Of a stretch of DNA of 64,000 nucleotides, positions 1 to 11,599 are shown piece by piece. Position 1 is the first letter of the stretch; every line of letters starts with the position of its first letter. This DNA comes from Eremochloa ophiuroides (Eukaryota > Streptophyta > Magnoliopsida > Poales > Poaceae), in the NCBI GenBank assembly GCA_038502445.1, contig JAHLJS010000006.1, positions 7,969,034 to 8,033,033 on the forward strand, read 5' to 3'. A program made the position numbers and the translations under genes. The notes under the pieces are model-generated. The model searched no databases. It was not told where the DNA came from and was given only the letters and a program-made list of their open reading frames with translations.

Positions 1-2899
1 TTGGATTGGAGGAGTCATATGCGGATAACGAGGCTAAGTACTTTCTGCTGGGGTTCCTTAGCCTGTACAGCTTCCCTGATAATAAGACTAAGTGAGTACT
101 TGTAAGCCACAAAAAACAATTAGAACTCTTAAAAATATATCTTTTCTAAGATTCAGGGGAAAGGGGGATTTCCCACTGGTCTATCATAAGTGATGATATG
201 TGTAGAAAAAAGGAAAGATTATATTAGTTTCAACAAAACAAGACTTGCATATCAGGAAGTAAAACCTATTATTTCTCCCAACATGTATAATGGCACACCC
301 TGTTAGAACCTAGCCAGTCTTACCTGTTGAAACTCGCACAAGGTCAAGATGAACTTCACGCACAGGAGCAGTCCTTAGAAGGCCACCACGAGCAGGCAGA
401 GAAGGATGAAGCTTACTTGAACCCCTGGATAAGCATCCCACAAGCCTAACCATGGGCTGACCTTTGCTAACATGATCTTGGACCACATCCCAATCCCATA
501 TATCAACTGCTGGAGGTAAAGGTTGATCATCATTTAACCTCTCTACCTGACCATACTGAGCTTGCCATTTCTCTTCCTCTGGGGAAATATTAAATAAAAC
601 CAAATACTAGTCATACTTGGCACGATTTAACACGAAATAACAAAAAACAAGATAATCAAGATACTAATATCTGTTAGTGCTTCACATTTGTTATGGGCCT
701 TGTGGTACTCAGTTTTCAGATGATAGAGCAAGAACATTAACATACCCAACTTGCTTGGGACTAAAAGACTTTGTTGTTGTTGCTGCTGCTGCTGGTGGTG
801 TCGTCATTGTTGTTACTGTTGTTGTGAACTGAGAAAATTAAGGCAGTGATAGAAGGGTTCCTCACCTTCCCCCAAAGATTCATACACATAAGTGGAATCC
901 TTTGTTTCCATTTCAACTACAATCCGCTGTGATGTAGCATCATTCAGAGAGGTTGAAGCACTGTCCAATGTCAAGCTATCCAGTTCGTTCCCAGTTCTCT
1001 CAATTCTGTCTTCCTCTGGTGATTAAAATTCATTAGGGCTGATCATATAAACTTCAGCACATTTCGACATATGAAAGTAAAGTGAATATCCATACTAACG
1101 ATTTGTATGTGTGTTTCCTAGTGAACTTTCAGCATTGACTTCGCTGTTTGAGTAGCCTGACAAATATAAGTTTATCAGTGTTTCCTCCATCCTGTGGGGA
1201 AACAAAAACAATTAGAAACAAAAAAGCCAAGAACGAACACTTAAAAGTTAAAATTACTAATTATTAATAGAATATAAACTAATTGATTAAGAAAGAACCA
1301 TTCTGATGGAGGTCCCGATGTTTCATTCTCATTGTCAGGAATATCTGTTTCCAAGCCTGCAGCTACACATGGAAACAAATCATGTTATTCTTCCAATGCC
1401 TTCCCCGTCAAAGAAACTCAAAATCATACATTTTTACCCATTATCGCAAATTTTCATTATTGTTAGTTACTGGTGTCTGAATTTAAAGATCAAGTGTTCC
1501 TATTCCAAGCCTGCTGTTAAACATAGAAACAAATCATGTTATTCTTCCAATGTCTTCCCCGTCAAATAAACTCAAAATCATACATTTTTACCCTTTATTG
1601 AAAATTTCATTATTGTTAGTTACTGGTGTTTGAATTTAAAGATCAAGTGTTCCTATTACAAGAAATAGACACAACCAGAATGAGAAACTAGATATAATAG
1701 TTGAATATGCCCTCAAAATGTAGGTAATTTGAGTTACGAAACATACAAGAGTGTTCCAAGACGTCTTGGTTGGCCTCATCATACGGATGATCGGCTGTGG
1801 GTTCATTTTCCTGTTTATGGAAGGATGTAAGATTGCAAAAGTCTTATGAGATAACAGCAAGCTGAGGAATTTGGAGGAGCTAGCAAGTCTACCAGATCTG
1901 TTGTCAATGGCATGTAATTTCCATTTTTGTAGACGTAATATTGGCCATCTCTGCTGCTGTAGTACCATCCAGCAACAGGGTCATGGTAAAAAGCAGTACT
2001 GAAAAAGATAAATTCAAGTAAATATCAAAAGCGTATTTGAAACAGAACAATGGTACAGGCCAAACTCGAAACTGAATGGATAGGATTACTTAGGAGGAAA
2101 ATATGCTGCAATGAGAGCCTACTGGGTTGAACAGTATTCTGCACGAACTCAACAGACAACAGCCACAGAAGTAAGAACAAAGTGGGCATCACTTTACATC
2201 AATTTCATCAAACCTCTAAATACATTGAGGAACAGAGAGAAGGGTAATTGCAACTTATTGGTCAAAATGGGCATGCATGAGGTTATGAATTTATGATTGA
2301 TATCTTAAAGCGTAACCCATATGACTGCCAAACTGCTCGATACACAGAACCCAAGAGCCACGATATCTCACAGATTTCTCGAGTAAGCATGTACAGGTGT
2401 ACAAGGCTAACATATAGTGCAACCAAATTACCAAAACATATCACCATGTTCTTGCTAGACAACACCCTCTGGCATAGGACTATAGGAACCAGTGCTTTCG
2501 GAGCCAACATCAGCGTATGATATCTACAGCTGAGATAACTGAACCCCCAAATCGGTACAGAACAGAGGCAAGTGAAAATCACAATTACGTGAGAGAACCA
2601 ACCATCAATCAATTGAACAAACGTGTTCACGAGCTTGTACTTCTACCCTGTTTCTACCAAAACGTTCATGTTCACGCATTAGCTACGTGAGCTCGGACCG
2701 TGAGGAGGGTCGCAGGAAATTCCAGCCACCAGAACCGACCGTCTGCGGGGCCCAATCAGCGGAGCGCTAGAGCACGTAGCGAGAAACGAAGCAGTCACCT
2801 GGCGTGGTAGTAGAGCTGGGAGTCGGCATCCCACTCGAACCCGGCTCCTGCGCCATCCGCCGCGTCGCCGCCCCCGCCGCTCCCGTCCGTCGCCGCCAT
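1..2899 (-). CDS. OCRE-domain protein gene, AGGF1-like, 5' eight exons, cut by window edge
   Basis: The start ATG is at 2899-2897. Exons read on the minus strand are 2899-2799, 1998-1893, 1810-1747, 1356-1299, 1143-1100, 1015-866, 578-324 and 75-1. All junctions are GT-AG and the phases agree throughout, giving about 284 residues before the edge. Exons 1-2 encode an OCRE-type aromatic repeat with core motifs FEWDADSQLYYHAS and DPVAGWYYSSRDGQYYVY (residues about 19-60). Next comes an acidic, Ser/Thr-rich linker (about 70-185), then a conserved block with WDWDVVQDHV and YRLRNPSRKYLASL. OCRE proteins of the AGGF1 group act in nuclear RNA processing and usually carry FHA and/or G-patch domains further on, which would lie outside this window. 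Exon 5 could start at another AG upstream, but only the site given here keeps the frame. The OCRE call is firm; the AGGF1-like assignment is inferred from memory of the family. Confidence 0.8.
771..800. repeat. TTG/CTG microsatellite in intron
   Basis: A short compound trinucleotide run, four TTG then four CTG units with flanking GTG, lies in the intron between the 866-1015 and 324-578 exons of the OCRE gene. Confidence 0.8.
1351..1658. repeat. Two-copy tandem duplication, unit about 154 bp, at an intron/exon edge
   Basis: The string CCAAGCCTGC recurs at 1351 and 1505, and the string GATCAAGTGTTCCTATT recurs about 154 bp apart. The whole unit between them is duplicated with few differences. 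The unit starts at the 3' splice acceptor of the exon at 1299-1356, so a second, slightly changed acceptor-like AG lies in the duplicate (about 1510) further up the intron. Confidence 0.85.
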
Positions 2900-4423
2900 T
2901 CGCGAGTACCGTACGGCCTGTCCTGCGCTCTCTGGGCGTTTTCTCTCCTCCGTGTCCTAACGGTCCAATGGGCCAGAAAATTATCGGGGACTTGGTCTTC
3001 CAGGCGTTGGTGGTGGTCTGCCTCATCAAACGAGGGCCCAGTTAATAGTTAGGCCCTTTTCACCGAACCAATGGAGGTGGTGGGCTTTGAGCTGCAAAGG
3101 TGAGCTGTATTTTAGGCCCAAAATTATCCATGACCAAAGGCTTTTCCTTTTTAGTACATGGGCCGTGACCAGAGTTTGGTAAAATGGCGTTTGGTAGGAT
3201 CATCATCATCCAAGGAAGAATGGACACTCAAGATCTTGTATCAGTGTTACTAGCAAACGTGCCTGGTGCCTTAGAAAAAACTACGTACGAATCAATGGGC
3301 CTACTTGGTTCGTATAAAAAGTTGCCCAGCCAAAACTACGACAGTACCAAATCTTTGACGGTCGTTTGGTTCAAATTCTACAAATTGGCGGACCGACGCT
3401 TCTAGCCAATTCGGCGGCGGATACGAGACGTCCCAGCGCCTCTACACTTTGGTTGCCTTCGCCGCACTCCTTTTGCCCTCTCCCCTCGACGCATTTCACA
3501 CAGCCACTACTTTCTCTCACCCACTCCCTCCGTCGTCACTTTCACGGCCTCCTCCATCTCCTCCGTCGTCACTTTCAGGTGCCCAGCCCCGATGCTCCTT
3601 CGCTCCATCACTTGTTCCTGTCACTTGCTTCCATCCCTCTCTTGACAATAGTTCCCCTAATCCGTTGGGAAAGCAGGAGCATCTTCCCTCTTTTTGTGGT
3701 CTCTTCTTGTTGAATAATCAGACTCTACATGATCGCTAGTTGCGAATTATTCTAACTGTAAGAGTACAGGTAGTACTCCTAAGTAGGAAATGCAAGGAAG
3801 AAGCGAATTTTCAGCAAAGAGCGTGAACGTTTTCCTCCGGCGCTGACGCTACCGTCCTTCTCCCACTTTCCTCGTCGTCTGAAGGCTGCATGTGCACGGA
3901 CGATGGAAGGCCGAGGATGGTCTGCAGTAGCAGAATCCAGATGCTTCCTGCTCGTGTACGGGAAAGGGTCAGAGAAAATAAAAATTCCGATGCAGACTTG
4001 TGTGGAAGCTGCTATGGAGTACACTGTACTCTCCTCCAGTGTGGGGCTGCCTGCACGCCTTCAATTCAACCCAGGTCGGTGGTGCTTTGTCCACGAATGT
4101 TGGTGGGCGTTTGATGAGATCCCAAATTTCCCCGGTAGTCCGGTACCCAGACAGACAGGGCACCACAAAAATAAATACAATACGCGCTGTCTAGGAGCTT
4201 CTGGATCGTCTGATACCTCCAGGTCAGCTGCCTTGCCTCTATCGGTCAGCGAGCGAGGCAAAGTCTAACCATCCATGGCGTCTCGAGTGTTCTAGGCTCG
4301 ACCGGTCAGCGAGCGAGGTAGGAGTACTAGTAACCAGCAGCAGAGGCCAAGTCCCTTTGGTTTAGTAGGTCAAGTCCCTTTGGTTCTGGTGGGATTTCAA
4401 AGATTCCAAATAAAAAAAAAAAG
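2900..4423. other. Intergenic, no gene recognised
   Basis: Upstream region of the OCRE gene, with a GC-rich part near 2700-2950 that probably contains its promoter and 5' UTR. Short overlapping frames in 3180-4270 lack recognisable domains, splice structure or family motifs. I see no RNA gene or clear repeat boundary. Confidence 0.5.
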
Positions 4424-4665
4424 CTCACTCTCTCTAGAAATAACTGCATTTCTTTGACTTTTACGATACTTATTTAACCATTTATCTTATTTTAAACTTT
4501 TTTACAAATAATAAAATAAATGAATCATTATGAAAATTCTTTAACGATAAAATAAGTCATAACAAAACAAAAACTATTTATTAAAAACAATTAATAAGAT
4601 AAATGGTCAAATAAGAAGCCTAAAAGTCAAAAAAATGTACTCTAGTTATTTGTGGACGGAGGGAG
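4424..4665. mobile_element. Stowaway-type MITE
   Basis: The right end GGACGGAGGGAG at 4665 is followed by TA. The left end CTCACTCTCTCTAGAAATAA is a degenerate inverted copy. The interior is AT-rich with a palindromic layout (TTTAACCATTTATCTTATTT near the left, an inverted match near 4600). Size and ends fit non-autonomous Tc1/mariner Stowaway elements of grasses. Confidence 0.8.
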
Positions 4666-4689
4666 TAAGTCATATTTGATTCTCTTTAA

Positions 4690-4952
4690 AATTTAACTTT
4701 CCTATTACATCATGTCAGATCGAATGTTTCAACATAGTATATATAAAGTGTTAAATATAGATAAAAAGAAAACTAATTACACAGTTTATATGTAAATCGC
4801 GAGACGAATTTTTAAGTCTATCTAAATTATAACCTGATGCATTCTTGAAAGAGAACAACTGAAGCCAGAAATACAATTTTCTTTATCTAAAAAAATAGCA
4901 CATTTACTACAGTCTAAAATTCTAACTATCCAGCATCTAAACACAGCCTAAT
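4690..4952. mobile_element. Fragment of a common grass MITE-like repeat
   Basis: The string ATGTAAATCGCGAGACGAAT and the right end CATCTAAACACAGCC match the body of an abundant rice MITE family whose full ends read like GGCCCTGTTTAGTT. The left end is not intact. The family assignment is from memory. The next 320 bp, to the MITE at 5275, are AT-rich with nothing recognised. Confidence 0.5.
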
Positions 4953-5274
4953 CTCAGACTCCATGGGAGTGGTTACAGTTAAAGTTATGTTCATACGTTG
5001 GTCGAGCTTCCTTTATTAATAAGCTAGGCACAATTTCATATTATACTTAATATTATTCTCACTTGCTAGGAAGTCGGATATTTTTAACTTTGACTAAACA
5101 TACGTATATAAGAAAATATTAATATTTATAGCATGTAATTGGTAAGGTAAATAGGTATTATTAGATAAATCGTTGAGTATATTTTATAATAAATATAATT
5201 GGAGTTGCTAATATTTTGTACAAGCCTAATTAAAGTTGTCGAGCTAGGAGGCTGAAGTCGCCGGATCTCACCTA

Positions 5275-5513
5275 CTCCCTCCGTCCCACAAAGATCGTTA
5301 TTTTAGATTTTTCAGAAACTGCGTTTGACCGTCCGTCTTATTCAAAAATTTTGTACAAAATACAAAATTAATAAATAATTATTAAAGTATCTCTAATGAT
5401 ATAACAAATCATAAAAAAATAAATGATATTTATACAAAATTTTCAAATAAGATGAATAGTCAAACGTGATGTCTGAAAAGTTTAAAACGACAGTCTTTCT
5501 GGGACGGAGGGAG
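5275..5513. mobile_element. Stowaway MITE with intact ends
   Basis: CTCCCTCCGTCCCACAAAGA at 5275 pairs with the inverted end TCTTTCTGGGACGGAGGGAG at 5513. It is flanked by TA at 5273-5274 and 5514-5515. It is 239 bp long, with a largely self-complementary, AT-rich interior. Confidence 0.93.
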
Positions 5514-5517
5514 TAAA

Positions 5518-5690
5518 TCTCGTCCTGCCGCCTACGGCCGCGTGGCATGGACACCGGTGGAGCTCACCTGCCTGCCCGCCACCAGTTCTCGCCCTTCAAA
5601 CAAGGAGTATCTCACCTAGATCTCGTCCTGCGGCCGCACGGCATGGACATCGGTGGAGCTCACCCGCCTGCCCGCCACCACACCGCACTC
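5518..5690. repeat. Short two-copy GC-rich duplication, about 100-bp spacing
   Basis: CTCGTCCTGC followed by GGCATGGACA and GGTGGAGCTCACC occurs at about 5519-5575 and again at about 5622-5680. The copies differ by small indels. No gene is recognised here. Confidence 0.75.
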
Positions 5691-7360
5691 GTCTTCTCGT
5701 GCTGTCGTGCGCCTAGGGAGGATTCGTCCAATCGAGGACGACTCTATCTGCCCAAAAATAAGGGACGGGAGTCACAGCATATTCCTAACAGGGATGTCCC
5801 TGACTCCAGTTTGTCCTATACCGTCCACAAATACAGTGACTTTGACAAAAAAAATGTAGACACTGGTACAAGGTGGAATATCCCGTTTGGTTCTATCCCA
5901 TCCCACCAACCAAACACTACCTAATACAAAGTGGAATTTTGTTTGTAGGGGTGCAACTTTTTTGTGCTTTAAGTTTCATGCCAACTTAACCTAGACCAAA
6001 GTTCCATCAAGATAATCAACCATGCACTACTGTAGTCCGCTTAGCCCTAAATGTAGGAAAACAAACACATCCTAGCGCCCTATGTGTATCGGCAACCAAC
6101 GGTCTAAAAAGTTTTTTCATCCCCAACTGAGCCCAAGCTCTCTGCCGCTAATAAAGAAACTACTCAACCTGATCGATTGCCCTAATTATTGCAACGCTAC
6201 TGCTGAAGTAGCTACCAACAAATTCTCAATACCTACCATGGCTAGAAAGAAAATCAAATGCTACCAAGGATAGACGAGTAGAGCCACAATGGGCACTTTG
6301 ATTTTCACATCGGGCCTGCCCATGCTTGGCTTGGCCACAAATCGAGATGGAGCAAGTGTTTGGTTTCATGGTGATTTTGTCTAGATGTTTATGCTCTCTC
6401 CCATTTGGATTCCAGCTGATGATTTCGTCTAGATGTCAATGCTCCCCTTGCTACTGTTGGAGCCAGGTTAGAGCTCTTGTGGGCGAGCTCATTGTCACTT
6501 GTAGCTAGCTCAAATTGGCAAAGGATTCAAGCATGCCCTGGCTCACCCACACTAGCAAGGTTAGACTTGAATACTTGATAGGTGAGGTGAGGGAAGCAAG
6601 CCAGCGTAGGAACCAAACATGTCCTACATCGACTTGCTAGAATATGCACAAACAAATGGATCAAGATGAATCTCATCTTTTCTGACAAGAAAGATGAATC
6701 TCACTTTTGTTCTGTAGTTGTATAGTATACATGTTGCTTTATAGTAATAGCTTTGAACAAAGAGACAATGTGCAACCACGTTGAGAGAAGAGGTTTGTTC
6801 TTGCTTTGTATAGCAGGTTGATTGAAACTAAAGAGAGGAATCATATTCCTGATGGCACGGGTGGCTTTGAGTCCGCGCCAATGTTTTTTGGTTCACGAGA
6901 AGCGTCGATCGTGATGGGTATCCATGTATACTTTTTGTATGACCGATGTGAATACATTACAAAGTGAAGACCTGAAAAAGGGATCACAGGCCCCCTTCGA
7001 AAACACAAGGTATTAATAAAACATTCAAAATTACAAAGCATTGTACGTGCATGAATTAACTTCCCAAAACGACTAATAATATGTACATGTCATTAGTGTT
7101 TATCATTAGACAGAAAATAGAGTAAGCATAAGATCTCGCTGCAATTTAAAGGAGGATTAATTACATGTATCATTTGTTTTGCCTCTTATTACTCTGCCAG
7201 TCTGCCTAAAGTTACAATTAATATATCATATATTATGGAACGGAGGGGTTGTTGAAAAAGAAATAGAGTAGAGATAGTAGGCTGTCCTATGAATGCCAAA
7301 AAATAGCCTTAGTTCACGGTGTGATGGAATGATGCCAAGAAATACTAGAATAATTATAAG
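5691..7360. other. Intergenic, no gene recognised
   Basis: There are several short frames but none has a recognisable domain. A stretch near 5880-5930 (CCCGTTTGGTTC) resembles the edges of grass non-autonomous DNA elements. A short repeat of AAGATGAATCTCA lies near 6664-6705. Confidence 0.45.
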
Positions 7361-7891
7361 ATGGCAGTAAGAAAAGGTGCCAAGTTACGACAAGGATGGA
7401 GGAAACCTCGAGAAGGGTATATTTGTTTGAATATAGATGCTTCTTATGATGAAGATAGGGGATGTGGGAGCACAGGTGCAGTTATAAGAGATGGCTCGGG
7501 TGGTATGATTGCAGCCACAAGCACATTTATCTCTCATCTTGTGGATGCTCCAATGGCGGAAGCTTTTGATCTTAAAGAGGGGTTAATGTTAGCTCAACAC
7601 ATTGGAGGAAATCGTGTGATCGTTCAGTCCGATTGTATGGAGGTTGTTGAAATAATGGGGGATGGAGGGTTTACGGCAAATTCAGCAGCACCAATCTATG
7701 ACGAATGTAGCATTGTTTGGAGAGGTTTCGATGAGATTTCTATTGAGCACCTAAGCAGAGAAGCAAACCAAGTGGCACATGAACTGGCTAGGCAAGCTAT
7801 GATTACAAAGGAAAATTGTATTTGGGACGATGATCCCCCTAGTTTTATTGTTGATTATTTGGCCAATGATGTAACTATTCTCGATCAATAA
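7361..7891 (+). CDS. RNase H-like (RVT_3) ORF, 3' end of a LINE
   Basis: A single-exon ORF of 176 residues encodes one RNase H-type domain of the class found at the C-terminus of plant non-LTR retrotransposon ORF2 proteins. It would cut RNA in RNA-DNA hybrids. The catalytic set is visible: Asp26 (NIDAS), Glu67 (MAEAFD), Asp91 (VQSD), and NQVAHELAR near 136-144, where this family often has His. Just upstream of the domain is a W-K-P-P-like lead-in (GWRKPREGYICLN). About 20 bp after the stop there is an 11-A run, which fits a LINE poly(A) tail. No reverse transcriptase lies upstream, so this is a 5'-truncated copy. Similar solo domains are often annotated as host genes; expression is unknown. 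Confidence 0.75.
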   Translation: MAVRKGAKLRQGWRKPREGYICLNIDASYDEDRGCGSTGAVIRDGSGGMIAATSTFISHLVDAPMAEAFDLKEGLMLAQHIGGNRVIVQSDCMEVVEIMGDGGFTANSAAPIYDECSIVWRGFDEISIEHLSREANQVAHELARQAMITKENCIWDDDPPSFIVDYLANDVTILDQ

Positions 7892-7922
7892 AGCTCGCCT
7901 AAGCTTTTTGTCAAAAAAAAAA
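7361..7922 (+). mobile_element. 5'-truncated LINE fragment with A tail
   Basis: The RNase H ORF is followed by a short 3' tail and an A-run at about 7912-7922. The 5' truncation and terminal A-run are typical of target-primed insertion. The target duplication was not resolved. Confidence 0.6.
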
Positions 7923-7929
7923 ACGGCAT

Positions 7930-9405
7930 CTTAGATAGTATACATATACAATATACTAATTTGGAAGCTGTTAACACGTTGGTTATGAATAATCAACAAC
8001 TGGGCTTGGATCACCTTCTCGGCCCAGCTTATCGATCGAGGTCGTCCACAAAATTAAAAATGGGAGGCGGTGGTACCCTAATTGGTTTGGATAGAAAATT
8101 CTCGGAGAAGGTTTGATATCGTTTCGATATAGAAAAATGGCCATCGCAAAAAAAAAAAAAAAGGCCTCGATTTCAGGATCGTGACGGATAGTATGGTGAC
8201 GTGCACGACGTCGCGGCGCGGGACCCATCACGTGTCGCTGGTGTGTCACCGCCCAAGCGGCCGGGTCGTCGTCGTATGGGCGCGCATAGCCTTCACGCCG
8301 CGCTGGTCAAGTTCTTATCCTCAGATTTGTTAGTCCGGAGTACGAGTAGTTGTCTAAGGTGGTTACATTACCAGATCAGGAAACAGCGTTACTGTACTAA
8401 TCGCCATCGCCATCGCCATCGCCATCGCCATCGTGCATGCGTGCCACACGCAGATGTCACGCGCTCAACGGGTCCGGCTCTATCGCCTCGCCGCCACCTA
8501 CACCTAGCACCGGCCAGCAGCGGCGCGTCCAGCCGTCCAACTACGTACCGAACCGGAACCGGGCCGGCGCTCATCTCTCGGTCGTTAGTCATCGTTACCT
8601 GCTCGCGCGCGCGCGCGCGCTGTCCACCCGGCACACACCTCGGCGTGGCAAGTGGCGTGTCTCGGTGGTCTGGTCGTCACGCTCTCAACAAGCGCCCAGG
8701 CGCGCGCGTGTCCCTTCTGGGCACCGCTGCCTTCACGCACAAGGCATGCAACACGTCGCCGCCCGGCCGGCCGGCCACCCCACACCCGGCGGGCCGCTCG
8801 CCAACCACACGAGCACCGCCGCCGCTGGCCCGCTTATCCGGTGCTCGATCGATCCCTGCATCCGTGGCACGTTTCTGGGTAGGGGTACTGACTGTGGACA
8901 AATATACCGGCTGCTGCGCACTGCGACACACACGAGTACATACACGACCCGACGACCGCCCTACTCCAGGTCGCTGTCGATGGAGACTTGGGAGAGGGAG
9001 GGAGGGAACATGGTCGGGGGTTTTTTTTAATTTAATTGTTACTTGGTCGGTGACGACGATCTGCATTCTCCCTGCGCGCCGTAAACGCTGCACGTATGCG
9101 ATGCTGGTTGGCCCAACGCCGACGGCTCCATAGATCCACTGTCGCTGGTCACGTGTCCTGCGTGCTGTGTACCGATGGAGAATACAGTATTCCTGATTTC
9201 CGCGTGCGTTGCCTTTTCGTTCATTCGTGTCACAGTCTCGTGAGCCTCGCACCTTAATTTCCCGTTATATTATTATACTACTACGACCGATGTTTAGCTG
9301 AAGACCGTGTGTTAATTGTGTGTGCTGTGCTAGTCGAGTCGGTCGTGTGTCGTGTTGTATCTTAATCTAATGACTGTCTATCTCCTACGACGGGTCACCT
9401 ACCGA
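7930..9405. other. Intergenic, GC-rich, simple repeats, no gene recognised
   Basis: This stretch is locally very GC-rich (about 8200-9130), which opens several long overlapping frames on both strands. None has domain content or a clean coding pattern. It contains an A-run at about 8147-8161, five CGCCAT units at 8401-8430 and a CG dinucleotide run at 8604-8620. Confidence 0.5.
8401..8432. repeat. CGCCAT hexanucleotide microsatellite
   Basis: Five tandem CGCCAT units plus CG. Confidence 0.9.
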
Positions 9406-10215
9406 GGGCCCGTTTAGATGCACCTTAAATAAAATTTAGTTAACTAATTAATAGAGTTAAAGTTTAACTAGTTAAAGATTACTTTAGATAGCGGTGTTTG
9501 GATGCTCTAACTAATTTAAAATCTTGACTATGTTACCCCTCGTTAATACTATTGTTTAGATAGTTAAACTTTAGCTAAATGTGTTTGGATGCTCTAGCTA
9601 AACTTTAGTTAGGGATGGTTTGATCATTTAGACCTTTTAGTTAGTTTTAGCTGGGTTGAAACAGCTAACTAGATTATGTATATTTTGGTCCCATCTAAAC
9701 TTTAGTTAGATTTAACTATGAGATGTTTGAACCTCCGTACCTAAATTAATAGACGTTTTAGACATGATTGTTGTTACCAAGGCAAGTTTAGTTTTCCTGT
9801 CTTGCCCCTATTAAATAGGGTATGCGGGTGAGATCAAACACGAAGCAACGCCTGGTTCCATTGGTTAGCGCGGCGTGGGATGGGCCTGTGGTCTTTGGTT
9901 CGAATCCTGGAACAGGCAACTTTATCCCAACTGCGCGGATTTTTTATTACGTGGCGTGTTTTGGTTGGTTGGCCGCATGGTACTGCGCTGCGACCGTGCA
10001 TTTACCGGAGGAACGGGTGGCGATGGAAGGGGTCGCGATTAATGCCTGCGATCCCCGAAGAGTTTACAGGGGCAAACACGTCCAGAACGAGGGCCGCGCG
10101 GCCTCAGCGTCAATTTTTACGAAAACGATTGGAGGGCCTAGAACGTCTATTAACCTGGGTATAGAGGGAGTACATCATAATTAAAATTACCTAACTAAAT
10201 TTTAGTTGGCGCATG
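9406..10215. mobile_element. Candidate non-autonomous DNA transposon
   Basis: The left part (9406-9730) begins GGGCCCGTTTAGATGCACC and is packed with TTTAGTTAG/CTAACTAA-type motifs. The right edge (about 10165-10215) contains an inverted version of TAAAATTTAGTTA. The middle (9740-10165) is GC-richer. Such GGGCCCGTTTGGATG ends are common on grass hAT-like non-autonomous elements. The right terminus and target duplication were not fixed. Confidence 0.45.
9862..9907 (+). promoter_or_regulatory. tRNA-like A box and B box pair, possible SINE head
   Basis: TGGTTAGCGCG (A-box-like) starts at 9862 and GGTTCGAATCC (an exact B-box match) is at 9897-9907. The 35-bp spacing suits an internal RNA polymerase III promoter. 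The sequence around it does not fold into a convincing tRNA, so a tRNA-derived SINE head or decayed tRNA is more likely than a functional tRNA. Confidence 0.5.
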
Positions 10216-10771
10216 CTCGAGACTTGCTGCACCTTCCGCTTCGGGCACGGCACTTGTAATATTTGACTCTACCAGCACTTGAATAAAATAAAATATAATA
10301 AAAATAAAGATTCCATAAATTTACAAGTAGATATTTCGCTGCCTTGTAATGGAAGAAAAAAAACCTAACAAATTTATTTTAATTGGATTACGATAGATGT
10401 CATGGTCAGGGTAAAGTAAACTATATGTAACCTCCATTCCTATTGCAACACACAGATTGTCAAATTCCATCTTTATTTTTAGCACCTTTCCTATCCACCG
10501 GATAGTAAAGTGCTATTTTGTTTTTTAAAGTTGTTTAAACTACACTTACGATACAATACAATAAAAGGAAAAGAAAAAGGGAAAAAGAAGGAGGAGAAAA
10601 TAAACATTTGTTTTGGCCGTTGGCTGCAGCTGAAAATAAACATGTTTGCTGGAGCTAAAAAAAAAAGCCTAAATGCTTAATCGCTTGGACATATCAGCCA
10701 AAATCAATATTTTCTTTTTTTACTCTAGCGAACAGGTTATCTAAGTAAAATATTATTTAAAAACTATGGTA
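10216..10771. other. AT-rich intergenic, nothing recognised
   Basis: There are no supported ORFs, repeat ends or RNA genes here. Confidence 0.5.
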
Positions 10772-11006
10772 CTCCCTCCGTTCTAAAAAATTATTGTTTT
10801 ATGCTTTTCAGACATCATATTTAACCATTCATCTTATTTGAAAATTTTGTATAAATATCATTTATCTTTTTATGATTTATTATATTATTAAAGACACTTT
10901 AATATTCATTTATTGATTTTATATTTTATATAAAATTTTTGAATAAGACAAACGGCCAAACATAATTCCTGAAAAGTTCAAGGGAGAATGCTCAAACGGC
11001 TGGGAG
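10772..11006. mobile_element. Stowaway MITE, right end degraded
   Basis: The left end CTCCCTCCGTTCT follows TA at 10770-10771. The right end reads GGCTGGGAG followed by TA. The interior holds the inverted pair CATTCATCTTATTTGAAAAT and its match near 10940. The right terminal repeat has diverged. Confidence 0.85.
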
Positions 11007-11599
11007 TAAATCGACCGTGCCCTGTGGGACACGCACACGCCTGGCCCACGGCCTGTAGAGACGCGGAGCTAGCCGTCCAGAATTGTGGCGGATACGGGAT
11101 ATATGGTGGTTCCGTGTTCTAGGTTTGTTTTCTCGATTTTTTTTTAACCTCTAGCTCAGTGGGTCGTCACGCTAACACTCTAAAATACAATACAACAACT
11201 GTTCTTCATCTATATTATTATACTCACATTTTATATAGCTCTAAATCTCAATCAAACCTATGTAACGATTCATATAGATAATAAGATCAACACCCGATAA
11301 AAAAAACTTAAATGTCCCATAAATGACGATCAACATTCGAGTGATGACCAACAGTAGAGTTGTCGGAGACAAGAGAGCGGGACCAGCTATATTGGAAACA
11401 CGGGCCTACGGCGGTGACAGACTCGACTGAGAGCTTAAAAAAAAAAAAGACTCTGACTGAGAGCAAGGCTTTGGTGTGATTTTTATTTTGGTCCTCCCAC
11501 CCCCACATGCGATATCGTCCTGCCGTCTACGCGACCTCCTGCCCACCCCCACCTACGATTCTATCACGCGAAAAATCACGCCAAAAATCACACGACACG

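Noticed and set aside
8201..9133. A 310-codon plus-strand frame and several overlapping frames in a GC-rich stretch
   Set aside because: The frames overlap on both strands, with no recognisable domain or splice signals; GC richness alone removes stop codons.
9862..9935. A functional tRNA gene at the A/B boxes
   Set aside because: The T stem and anticodon arm do not pair well, and the acceptor stem needs a bulge.
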